64,000 bases of DNA from Bacteroidetes bacterium OLB12 (lineage in GTDB: Bacteria > Bacteroidota > Bacteroidia > Cytophagales > Cyclobacteriaceae): assembly GCA_001567185.1 (NCBI GenBank), contig LNFR01000058.1:1-64000 (forward strand), written 5' to 3'. Positions 36,716 through 43,843 of this stretch are shown in pieces. The notes beneath the pieces were generated by a model. The model had not been told where the DNA came from and ran no database searches. It saw only the letters and a program-made list of their open reading frames with translations. Every line of letters begins with the position of its first letter. Position 1 is the stretch's first letter. Made by a program: the position numbers and the translations under genes.

Positions 36716-37480
36716 ATGAGAATTGTCCCGCACCAAGTATCATTCGATCAGGTCAGAAAATGGCGCAACGTCAATGATGGAATCTTGATTGCAACTTCAA
36801 TAATAGCAATACTTACTACTATTCTTGAAAACGAGCCATCTGGCTCAGAGATCAATGATGGGTTAAATGCATTCAATTCAATCCTCATTGCTTTTTATAT
36901 TGCTGGTGACATTGCTAGTAGTTATTTTCTTTTCAGAGCAGAATCAAAAAGGCGATTGGACTTTATTGACAACTCTTTCGATACTAGTCTTTCTGGGCGT
37001 AAGTCAGAGGGGTATTTCACAAACTCAGATTTATCACCAGGCTTATATAAGATGGCCGTCAATGGCTTCGAAAATGTCTTATTCAGCTACAATATAAGTC
37101 AGCGAATGCTCCCTCGAGTTCTAATCAAAAATTTAGCTGTGATCGTCATTTTTATATTAGCTGCTGCCTTGGGTAAGAAAGAAATTGTGATCCTAATTTT
37201 CCAACTGTCTCTTCCAGTGGTTTTATTTCAGCAGTTAATCAGACTTTGGGTTTATTATCTAAATGCTGAAAAAGTGCTAGAAGAATTCCAGTCTCTTTTT
37301 CAGGATCTCAAAAGCAATTCTATCGAAAGCAAATCAGCGCAGATACTCAGGAATATAATCCACTACGAGAGTAACATTAGCTGGGGTTCAGTGCTGTTGT
37401 CATCAAGAGTTTTTACAAAATTAAATCCGACTTTATCTTCAGAGTGGGAGGCGTTGAAGCAAGAATATAAAATCCACTAG
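36716..37480 (+). CDS. S-4TM family pore-forming effector
   Basis: 254 aa from ATG 36716. Four hydrophobic segments are visible: GILIATSIIAILTTIL, ILIAFYIAGDIASSYFLF, VLIKNLAVIVIFILAAALG and IVILIFQLSLPVVLFQQL. This layout matches the SMODS-associated S-4TM family, predicted membrane-disrupting effectors opened by cyclic oligonucleotides. A region between the second and third helices and the C-terminal helix are cytoplasmic and could sense the signal. It starts 4 bp after the E2-like gene's stop. Confidence 0.85.
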   Translation: MRIVPHQVSFDQVRKWRNVNDGILIATSIIAILTTILENEPSGSEINDGLNAFNSILIAFYIAGDIASSYFLFRAESKRRLDFIDNSFDTSLSGRKSEGYFTNSDLSPGLYKMAVNGFENVLFSYNISQRMLPRVLIKNLAVIVIFILAAALGKKEIVILIFQLSLPVVLFQQLIRLWVYYLNAEKVLEEFQSLFQDLKSNSIESKSAQILRNIIHYESNISWGSVLLSSRVFTKLNPTLSSEWEALKQEYKIH

Positions 37481-37486
37481 CAATTA

Positions 37487-38284
37487 ATGGAAGTCGGGAT
37501 TAATAATCACTTGAAAAAAATATCCTCTAGGTTGCTGATCAAGCCTAAGAGTTTAACTGGTATCAACATTGCAAGATCAGTTGATAGTATCAGTCGAAAC
37601 ATTCAGACTTACTTTCAAGAGGATGTTACCCACGTAATGGTTTTCGGTTCTTACTCCAGAGATACTCTCCTTCCGAGAGAGTACGATTCAAATTCTGATG
37701 TAGATATCCTGATTCTATTTGCTTCAGAAAACGGGAAGCTAAAACCGGAGTCTTATAGAGAACGACTGAAGAAATTTGCATCACAGCATTATCAACATGG
37801 CAAAGTTGTCAAAGACCATCCATCTATCGTTGTTGAACTTGATCATATCAATTTTGACCTTGTCCCAGGAATTTTTTGACGAAGGAGTATTCTATGATAG
37901 TATTGAAATCCCAGGAAAGGATAACGATTGGATAGAAACAAATCCTCAGACATTTAATAAAACACTGGTTGAAGCTAATACGCGCTGTGGTTCAATTTTG
38001 AAACCGATCATCCGAGTATTGAAGTATTGGAATGCATCTAGCGGTTATCCTTATAGTTCATTTAAGCTTGAGTCTATGCTTGCGGATTTCAACTACTCAG
38101 GAGATAATTATCAGAAAGCTTTTTTTATGCAATTGACAAACTTGAAACGTGGAATTATCCAGGTATCGTCAACCAAAAGGTTGAAGCACTTCAAAAGAAG
38201 GCAAAGTATGTAAAGGAATTTCTAGATAATGATGACTTGATCAACGCCAAAAGAATGCTTTCTAAAATACTTCCTGGTTTTTAA
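37487..38284 (+). CDS. Second CD-NTase-like nucleotidyltransferase (two frameshifts)
   Basis: About 266 aa when merged. The catalytic motifs are complete: GSYSRDT (54-60), SDVDIL (Asp71, Asp73) and INFDLVP (Asp124). The first frame stops at 37879; removing one T from the run 37872-37877 gives GIFDEGVFYDS and continues through LKPIIRVLKYWNASSGY. A second break is repaired by adding one T to the run 38120-38126, giving AFFYAIDKLETW and the end LSKILPGF at 38284. It is a homologue, not a copy, of the first CD-NTase: 6 bp after the effector, shorter, and with no C-terminal tail. Its role (second signal, toxin or regulator) is unknown. Confidence 0.8.
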
Positions 38285-38334
38285 ACACAGCCGCATTCAG
38301 AAAAATGAGCCACACTTTCAGCCGCACCAAAACG

Positions 38335-38362
38335 AAAAAAGCTCTGACAGTCAGAGCTTTAA
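38335..38362. terminator. Bidirectional terminator at the right end of the island
   Basis: AAAGCTCTGA (38338-38347) pairs perfectly with TCAGAGCTTT (38351-38360) over a 3-nt loop, with an A-tract before and T residues after. It closes the plus-strand defence operon and may also stop minus-strand transcripts leaving tRNA-Leu. Confidence 0.8.
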
Positions 38363-38372
38363 TTCATACTTT

Positions 38373-38390
38373 AGTACCCGGGACGGGAGT
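38373..38390. repeat. Right direct repeat (putative attR), 3' end of tRNA-Leu
   Basis: Same 18 bp as 32298-32315. Sixteen of the bases are the acceptor/T-arm end of tRNA-Leu, so the tRNA gene is reconstituted at the island junction. Confidence 0.85.
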
Positions 38391-38460
38391 TGAACCCGTA
38401 CAGATATTACTATCCACAGGATTTTAAGTCCTGCGTGTCTACCAATTCCACCACCCGGGC
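38375..38460 (-). tRNA. tRNA-Leu(UAA)
   Basis: The minus strand reads GCCCGGG at the 5' end, pairing with CCCGGGT at the 3' end. The anticodon stem CAGGA/TCCTG encloses the loop CTTAAAA, anticodon TAA. A long variable arm and the TTCAACTC T-loop mark a class II tRNA-Leu. CCA is not encoded. Its 3' end is the island attachment site. Confidence 0.95.
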
Positions 38461-38528
38461 AATTATTTATTGCTGTGGTAATCTTATAAAAGAACATCCT
38501 GGCCCTCCAGGCATACTTTAAAAAATAA

Positions 38529-38550
38529 CCCCTCTCGTTTCGGAGAGGGG
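38529..38550 (-). terminator. Terminator downstream of tRNA-Gly
   Basis: CCCCTCTC (38529-38536) pairs with GAGAGGGG (38543-38550) over a 6-nt loop, and T-rich sequence follows on the minus strand. It lies between tRNA-Gly and tRNA-Leu. Confidence 0.75.
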
Positions 38551-38555
38551 TATTT

Positions 38556-38629
<74 letters not shown>

Positions 38630-38872
38630 TTATTTTAAGATCAGAAACTCAATATACTTTCTGCTCTTCTTTTTCTTGATCTCCAATTCTCTTCGATTGG
38701 CTTCAAGTTTGGTACTAAATTCTTCAAAATATACAACTTTCCAAGGCCTATAGCCTTTTGTTGACTTTACCCTCCCTTCGTTATGGTAGTTCAACCTCAT
38801 TTCCAGATTTTCCGAATGCCCTATATAATAGCGATCTCCGGATTCTGAGTATAATATGTAGGTAACAAACAT
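38630..38872 (-). CDS. GIY-YIG nuclease family protein
   Basis: About 80 aa, a single GIY-YIG domain of the UvrC-N/UPF0213 type: TYILYSESGDRYYIGHS contains the Y...YIG core, LEMRLNYHNEG carries the conserved Arg, and WKVVYFEEFSTKLEANRRE carries the metal-binding Glu. Start ATG 38872 was chosen because upstream codons read through a tRNA fragment. It sits between a partial and an intact tRNA-Gly, with its stop directly against the intact tRNA. Short GIY-YIG genes next to tRNAs are common in Bacteroidota; mobility or tRNA-linked function is possible but unproven. Confidence 0.88.
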   Translation of the reverse strand: MFVTYILYSESGDRYYIGHSENLEMRLNYHNEGRVKSTKGYRPWKVVYFEEFSTKLEANRRELEIKKKKSRKYIEFLILK

Positions 38873-38884
38873 ATTACCTTCAAT

Positions 38885-38941
38885 GAACTTGCGACCCTCC
38901 CGATGGCCATCGGGATGCTCTACCAACTGAGCTACTCCCGC
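38885..38941 (-). pseudogene. Partial tRNA-Gly gene fragment upstream of the GIY-YIG gene
   Basis: The first 26 nt (GCGGGAGTAGCTCAGTTGGT and the following GAGC, A) are identical to the intact tRNA-Gly. The anticodon arm is replaced by the palindrome TCCCGATGGCCATCGGGA (38898-38915), then GGGTCGCAAGTTCA resembles the T-arm before homology stops. No 3' acceptor strand follows, so it cannot form a complete tRNA. Confidence 0.8.
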
Positions 38942-38968
38942 TTTCACCATATAATAATCTGTTGGATC

Positions 38969-38999
38969 GCTCTTCTTTCCGATAGCTATCGGGAAGAGC
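38969..38999. repeat. Palindrome upstream of the tRNA-Gly fragment
   Basis: GCTCTTC and GAAGAGC flank TTCCGATAGCTATCGG, a near-perfect inverted repeat related to the palindrome inside the tRNA fragment (CCGATrGCyATCGG). It may be a dispersed small repeat. Confidence 0.5.
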
Positions 39000-39097
39000 C
39001 CGCTTATTAAATGGGACTGCAAATTTAATAGCCAGTCTCAAATATCCAACACACGGCTGTTTTTTTCAGATTAAATGGCTGGCCCCCTTATTCTAAA

Positions 39098-39991
39098 TCA
39101 TAATTCCGATCCATAATTTTTTTCCCCAGCCTGTATGGCGATTGGTAAAACATTTTGCCTGGGCGGCAAGGGGCAAGTAGCATAGGGGGTAAACACACAA
39201 GGTGGGTTATATGCCTTGTTGAAATCCAATATTACCTTCTCGTTGCCGATTGGTATTTGTGTATAAACAAACCGGCCGGCTCCATACGTTTCCGTACCGC
39301 TGGTGGCATCTGCAAAAATGATGAACAATTCGTCTCCTTCTTGGAGGGCATCCAGCCGATAGGTACTGCCATTTAATCTAAATACTAAGGTACCCGGAGA
39401 GGGTTGTGGTGTGGTTTGGCCCAGCACATTGGTAATTTCAATAGTACGGGTTGAATCACCCCGCTCTAAGGTTGCCTCCACCCGGTATTCGGGTAATACC
39501 GGGTAACGCTCAATTCCTGAAAATTGCTTCAATGCATCGGCATTATCATCGCGTAAGCGCACACCCAATTTGGTATCGCGCTTAATAATATTCCACCGCA
39601 GGTCGCCCAACTGTACTTGTGGAGCCCGGGTTGAATCGGCATGAAAGATCACACCTGCTGTAATTGTGTCTTTACCTATTGTAGCCTTTATCCCTTTGTT
39701 CAGTACTAGTGATACTGTGTTTTCTTTCACCAGAAAATACCCGGCCTGTGGTGCAATTTTTCCTTGTGGAAACACAAGCGCATTACTGTAATCGCTGCCA
39801 AAAGTGTTGATGCCCGACTCCAGCCAATGCAAGCCCACCAGGTTAAGCCACCCATTGGGCGCTTTAAGATCGGCCACGCGCTTTTCATACCATGTTTCTA
39901 CTTCCTGTTGATGAGCTTCCCGCTCTTCTTGTGTTAACTCCTTTGGCGGGTTACAGGCAAACAATGTCAACACAAGCAACACATATCGCAT
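39098..39991 (-). CDS. DUF1684 family lipoprotein
   Basis: 297 aa. The signal peptide ends in LLVLTLFACNPP with a lipobox Cys. The body matches DUF1684: WYEKRVADLKAPNGWLNLVG at the start, and near the end the conserved FNKAYNPPCVFTPYATCPLPP, followed by NVLPIAIQAGEKNYG. The function is unknown; the family is exported or cytoplasmic in different bacteria. Monocistronic, divergent from the PadR gene. Confidence 0.88.
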   Translation of the reverse strand: MRYVLLVLTLFACNPPKELTQEEREAHQQEVETWYEKRVADLKAPNGWLNLVGLHWLESGINTFGSDYSNALVFPQGKIAPQAGYFLVKENTVSLVLNKGIKATIGKDTITAGVIFHADSTRAPQVQLGDLRWNIIKRDTKLGVRLRDDNADALKQFSGIERYPVLPEYRVEATLERGDSTRTIEITNVLGQTTPQPSPGTLVFRLNGSTYRLDALQEGDELFIIFADATSGTETYGAGRFVYTQIPIGNEKVILDFNKAYNPPCVFTPYATCPLPPRQNVLPIAIQAGEKNYGSEL

Positions 39992-40067
39992 AGTCTATAA
40001 AATTAATAGACAAAAGTGGGATTTCACGTAACTTCTTCCAAATCCACTTTCCTGATTTGTCGCATAA

Positions 40068-40121
40068 ATTTACTTAACAAAAGTGAAACTAATTTATTAA
40101 ATTCACGTTTGTTAAGTAAAT
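40068..40121. promoter_or_regulatory. Perfect inverted repeat upstream of the first PadR gene, candidate operator
   Basis: ATTTACTTAACAAA (40068-40081) and TTTGTTAAGTAAAT (40108-40121) are perfect reverse complements, 26 bp apart, with the PadR start codon 3 bp beyond. PadR proteins often repress their own promoter by binding such repeats. Confidence 0.55.
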
Positions 40122-40124
40122 AGT

Positions 40125-40450
40125 ATGACACAACACTCGCTTGGTGAATTTGAGGAACTCGTTTTATTGATGGTAGCCGCCCAGCACGATGAAGCATATG
40201 GCGTAACCATTCTGGAAGGCCTTGAAGAAAAAATTAAAAAGAAAGTAAACATCAGTGCCGTTCATGTTGCCCTTAAGCGCATGGAAGACAAAGGCTTTGT
40301 TAAGTCGCGCTTTGGCGGCATAACGGAAGACCGTGGCGGAAGACGCAAAAAGTTTTATGTGATTACAGCTCTTGGCAAAAAATGCTGGATACACAGTATG
40401 ATTTGAGAAACAGTATTTATAAACAGATCCCCAAAATATCGTTTGGATGA
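40125..40450 (+). CDS. PadR family transcriptional regulator (one frameshift)
   Basis: About 108 aa. The N-terminal winged helix is clear: LGEFEELVLLMVAAQHDEAYG, VAL KRMEDKGFV and TEDRGGRRKKFYVIT. The first frame ends abnormally at 40406; adding one A to the run 40377-40382 gives GKKMLDTQYDLRNSIYKQIP and a stop at 40450, matching the second PadR copy. It is followed by an FtsX-type permease gene, a pairing repeated downstream; PadR probably controls that transporter. Confidence 0.85.
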
Positions 40451-40458
40451 TTTTAATC

Positions 40459-40522
40459 AGTTGACAATAAGCTCAATTGACAATTGACAAAGTGCGTTGT
40501 CAATTGAGAATTTGTCAACTGT
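40459..40522. repeat. TTGACAA-rich palindromic repeat cluster, copy 1
   Basis: Contains ATTGACAATTGACAAAG and the reverse-complement words TTGTCAATTG and TTTGTCAAC in both orientations, able to form hairpins. Similar clusters lie at 43209-43241 and 43763-43837, at the gene borders of both PadR-permease modules. Confidence 0.65.
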
Positions 40523-40535
40523 CTACTTTGAAGCA

Positions 40536-43205
40536 ATGAGTGCACCTCCCAAATATCCCCTCCGCTTCCTTCGCTGGTTTTGCCGCGAGGATTCCCTCGA
40601 TGAGATTGAAGGTGACTTGACGGAAGTTTTCTTGAAGCAATCCGCAACAGCTCCGCGCAAAGCGAAATGGAATTTTGGTTGGAGTGTGATCAAGTATTTC
40701 AGGCCCGAGTTCATCAAACAATTTAAACAGCAACCCAACACCTACGGTATGTACAAAAGCTATTTCAAAATCAGCTTAAGGCAGTTGATTAAAAATAAAA
40801 CCTTCTCCGTCATCAACATCAGTGTGCTAACGCTGGGCTTCTCCTGCTTTTTGTTGCTGTCTCTCTACCTGCACGATGAATTATCCTTTGATATGTTTCA
40901 TCGCGATGCGAACACCATTTACCGTATTACGCAGCAAGAACGCCAGGACAATGGCACCCTGCGAAATATTTCTTCTGTTGCTCCGACCATTGGCAAAGAA
41001 GTGCGCGAACAATTTCCGGAGGTGGAAGACATGGTGAGGTTGTCGGCCTTCGGGCGGGTAACGCTGGGCAACGACCCAACCAACCGCACACACGAACGCG
41101 CGCTTTCAGCAGATGCCAACTTTTTTACATTCTTCGATTTTCCGTTGGTGGAAGGCGATGCGAAAACCGCATTGAAAGAACCTTTCACTATTGTTGTTTC
41201 TGAAACCATTAAGGAAAAGTATTTTGGAGCAGGTGCGGCCCTGGGAAAACAGATTTGGTCGGGGCTCAGGCGCGCAGGCCAGCCTGTTTACCTAACCGTA
41301 AGCGGTGTAATGAAAAACTTCCCAAAAAACTCGCACCTCCAAATGGATATCTTGTTCTCGGAGGCCACCTGGCATTCATTATACAATGATTACACGCAAT
41401 ATGTAACCACCGAGTGGGTGGATACCGAGTACACCACCTATTTAAAAATAAAACCGCAAAGCAATACTGCCTTGCTGAGCACAAGAATAGAAGCGCTGGT
41501 AAAAAACAATTACCCGGCCGATCGGGAGTTTCGAAGCAGCTTTACCTTACAGCCGCTGCGAAAAATTCATACCAACTCCAGTCAGTTAGAATCTGCTGCG
41601 GAGCAATTCAATGTAAACAGCATTAAACCTTTTTATCTCTACACCTTTGCTGCATTGGGTTTCGTGCTGTTGCTAACTGCGTGCCTTAACTACATGAACC
41701 TGTCTACGGCTATGGCCATTAAACGTACCCGTGAAATTGGCACCCGCAAAACGTTGGGCGCTCCCAAAAATCAAATGGTAGTGCAATTCATTACCGATTC
41801 TGTTTTGTTCTCGCTCCTATCCTTGCTTCTATCGGTTGGCCTGGCGTATTTGGTTTTACCATGGATAAACGTGTTTACCAACAAAGAAATTTCCATTAGC
41901 TCTTTACCTTTTGAGTGGCTGGTGATGGTTGTTGCAGTTATTCTATCGGTTGGAATACTGGCAGCTTTGTATCCGGCCTTTATTGCCACGCGGGTTTCCA
42001 TTGTAGATGCGCTGAAGCGCGAAATAAAAATAGGAGGCAGCAGTTTATCCGTAAGAAAAGCCTTACTGGTTATGCAGTTTGCGATCTCGGTTATGATGAT
42101 TGCCTCTACGCTTATCATCTATCAGCAACTAAACTACCTGCGCGAAAAAGACCTCGGCTTTAGTCATGAGAACCTGGTGGTGATTGATGTAAACAGCCGT
42201 AACCTGAGACGAAATTTTGAAACCGTTAAATCGGAATTTGGTAAACCCGCTGAAGTGTTGCGTGTGGCAGCTTCTACCCGTGTGCCGGGCGAGTGGAAAA
42301 GTTTTCCGGTGGCTACCACTAAAAGCAATCAGAACACAATGGGCAGCGAAATGATTTTTGTGGGCATTGATCGCGATTTTCTTGAGACTTATAAAATTAA
42401 ACTGCTGGCAGGCCGTACGATTGAAGATCCGGTTGCAGACTCGTTGAAAATTGTTGTTACGCAACTGGCCGTAGAACAACTCGGGCTAACCGATCCCATA
42501 GGGCAAGTGGTAGAAATACCGCGTGTACGATATGGCGAGCGCATGGAAGAATTAGATACTCCGTTCCGGGTTGAGATTATTGGTGTGGTAGAAAACTTTT
42601 ACTTTGAATCGTTGCACCGCAAACAACTGCCCGTGATTTTCGGGGCACTTAACACAGCAATTCAGGTGATTGATTATTACACTTTACAAATTAATACAAG
42701 CAATTGGAACAATACACTGGAAACACTCAAAGCCATCAATCACAAAATTGATCCGGATACGCCATTGGAATATACTTTTCTGGATGCGCGGTTTGAAGAA
42801 ATGTATTTGGCTGATGCCAGACGAGGCCAAATTTTTCTTGTGCTATCAATAATTGTAGTGATCATTGCCAGTCTTGGATTGTTTGCATTGGTTTCGTATT
42901 CGGTAGAAAGCCGCTTAAAGGAAATTGGTGTACGCAAAGTAATGGGCGCATCAGTTAGCAGCATTGTGGCGCTCATCTCGAAAGAATTTTTAGTGTTAGT
43001 TATTATTGCAGGAGCCATCGGCTTACCCATTGCCGGTTATTATATGCAAAGTTGGCTACAGGAATTTGCCTATCATATTCCATTTGGGGTATTGGTTTTT
43101 GCCGAAGCACTTTTGATTACGCTGGTGATTGCATTTATTACGATTGGTGTACGAACGGCACGTGCAGCAGTGTTAAATCCTGTAAATAGCCTAAGAAGTG
43201 AATAG
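40536..43205 (+). CDS. MacB/FtsX-type ABC transporter permease with permease prefix domain
   Basis: About 889 aa from ATG 40536. The N-terminal segment (PLRFLRWFCREDSLDEIEGDL) is a permease prefix domain common in Bacteroidota. It is followed by two repeats of a transmembrane helix, a MacB periplasmic core and an FtsX three-helix block (TREIGTRKTLGAPKNQM and SRLKEIGVRKVMGASV are the conserved cytoplasmic loops). The end NPVNSLRSE is typical. No ATPase gene is adjacent, so the partner subunit must be elsewhere. The substrate is unknown. Confidence 0.9.
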   Translation: MSAPPKYPLRFLRWFCREDSLDEIEGDLTEVFLKQSATAPRKAKWNFGWSVIKYFRPEFIKQFKQQPNTYGMYKSYFKISLRQLIKNKTFSVINISVLTLGFSCFLLLSLYLHDELSFDMFHRDANTIYRITQQERQDNGTLRNISSVAPTIGKEVREQFPEVEDMVRLSAFGRVTLGNDPTNRTHERALSADANFFTFFDFPLVEGDAKTALKEPFTIVVSETIKEKYFGAGAALGKQIWSGLRRAGQPVYLTVSGVMKNFPKNSHLQMDILFSEATWHSLYNDYTQYVTTEWVDTEYTTYLKIKPQSNTALLSTRIEALVKNNYPADREFRSSFTLQPLRKIHTNSSQLESAAEQFNVNSIKPFYLYTFAALGFVLLLTACLNYMNLSTAMAIKRTREIGTRKTLGAPKNQMVVQFITDSVLFSLLSLLLSVGLAYLVLPWINVFTNKEISISSLPFEWLVMVVAVILSVGILAALYPAFIATRVSIVDALKREIKIGGSSLSVRKALLVMQFAISVMMIASTLIIYQQLNYLREKDLGFSHENLVVIDVNSRNLRRNFETVKSEFGKPAEVLRVAASTRVPGEWKSFPVATTKSNQNTMGSEMIFVGIDRDFLETYKIKLLAGRTIEDPVADSLKIVVTQLAVEQLGLTDPIGQVVEIPRVRYGERMEELDTPFRVEIIGVVENFYFESLHRKQLPVIFGALNTAIQVIDYYTLQINTSNWNNTLETLKAINHKIDPDTPLEYTFLDARFEEMYLADARRGQIFLVLSIIVVIIASLGLFALVSYSVESRLKEIGVRKVMGASVSSIVALISKEFLVLVIIAGAIGLPIAGYYMQSWLQEFAYHIPFGVLVFAEALLITLVIAFITIGVRTARAAVLNPVNSLRSE

Positions 43206-43208
43206 CTA

Positions 43209-43241
43209 ACAATTGACAATAAGTAGTTGACAATAGACAAA
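43209..43241. repeat. TTGACAA-rich repeat cluster, copy 2
   Basis: ACAATTGACAATAAG and AGTTGACAATAGACAAAG directly after the first permease gene; same words as copy 1. Confidence 0.6.
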
Positions 43242-43421
43242 GTTTCAACGCTTACCTATTAAAACCAGTTTCAACCATTCCAATTAACTGCCCGATGGCG
43301 CGCAAATCTGTGCGTAACCGAACAGGTAGTGCCTGAGAAATCTCCTTATTCATAGTCAAAAAGCCCGTTTTACAAACTGGCACAGTTATTATTCCTACAT
43401 TTAGATAATAATACTTATTCG

Positions 43422-43769
43422 ATGAAAAATTACCAGCTTGGTGAGTTTGAAGAAATTGTTTTGCTAACGGTGGGCATCCTGAATAACGAGGCCTACAGCG
43501 TGGCTATCAAAGATGAAATTGAATCGCGTCTGAAGCGAACCGTAAGCATGGGCGCTTTGCACACGGCTTTAATCCGCCTGGAGGATAAAGGCTATCTCAA
43601 ATCCTTTTCGGGTGAAAGTACAGAAGATCGTGCCGGCCGACCGCGCAGGTATTTTGAAATTACCGCACTTGGTAAAAAAGCAATGCTGCATGCCAAAGAA
43701 ACACGCGAACAACTTTGGAAAGCAATACCGAAAGCAGTGTTGGAGTACCAGTTGAGAGTAACGAATTGA
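43422..43769 (+). CDS. PadR family transcriptional regulator
   Basis: 115 aa, intact. LGEFEEIVLLTVGILNNEAY, LIRLEDKGYLKSF and EDRAGRPRRYFEITALGKKA form the PadR winged helix; the C-terminal helix (HAKETREQLWKA) is for dimerisation. It is clearly homologous to the first PadR copy. An imperfect inverted repeat (TTATTAT at 43386-43392 and ATAATAA at 43405-43411) lies upstream. It precedes a second permease gene. Confidence 0.9.
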   Translation: MKNYQLGEFEEIVLLTVGILNNEAYSVAIKDEIESRLKRTVSMGALHTALIRLEDKGYLKSFSGESTEDRAGRPRRYFEITALGKKAMLHAKETREQLWKAIPKAVLEYQLRVTN

Positions 43770-43837
43770 CAAGAGGCAATTAAACAATTGACAAAGAGAA
43801 ACTATTGTCAATTGTATTTTGTCAACTGTCAACTATT
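43763..43837. repeat. TTGACAA-rich palindromic repeat cluster, copy 3
   Basis: ACAATTGACAAAG faces CTATTGTCAATTG and TTTTGTCAACTGTCAAC, between the second PadR gene and its permease gene, the same position as copy 1. Confidence 0.65.
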
Positions 43838-43843
43838 GAAAAA

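Larger units (their letters stand above)
32298..38390. mobile_element. Genomic island integrated at tRNA-Leu(UAA), defence cargo, no integrase seen
   Basis: The segment is bounded by 18-bp direct repeats derived from the tRNA-Leu 3' end. It contains Abi_2, an unknown ORF, a structured non-coding region and a CBASS-like six-gene operon. Base composition looks more A/T-rich than the flanks. I see no integrase, transposase, relaxase or replication gene, so it is either a remnant, a satellite mobilised in trans, or moved by homologous recombination. The unit length between repeats is about 6075 bp. Confidence 0.75.

Noticed and set aside
38888..39022. Longer GIY-YIG reading frame with an N-terminal extension (GVAQLVEHPDGHREG)
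   Set aside because: That extension is a translation of the tRNA-Gly fragment and its palindrome; the homology starts at MFVTYILY.
41914..42163. Open frames inside the permease genes in other phases
   Set aside because: They are shadows of the long, well-supported permease frame with no independent start or homology.
40453..43840. TTGACAA clusters as a CRISPR array
   Set aside because: The repeats are too short, irregular in spacing and present in both orientations; no cas genes nearby.
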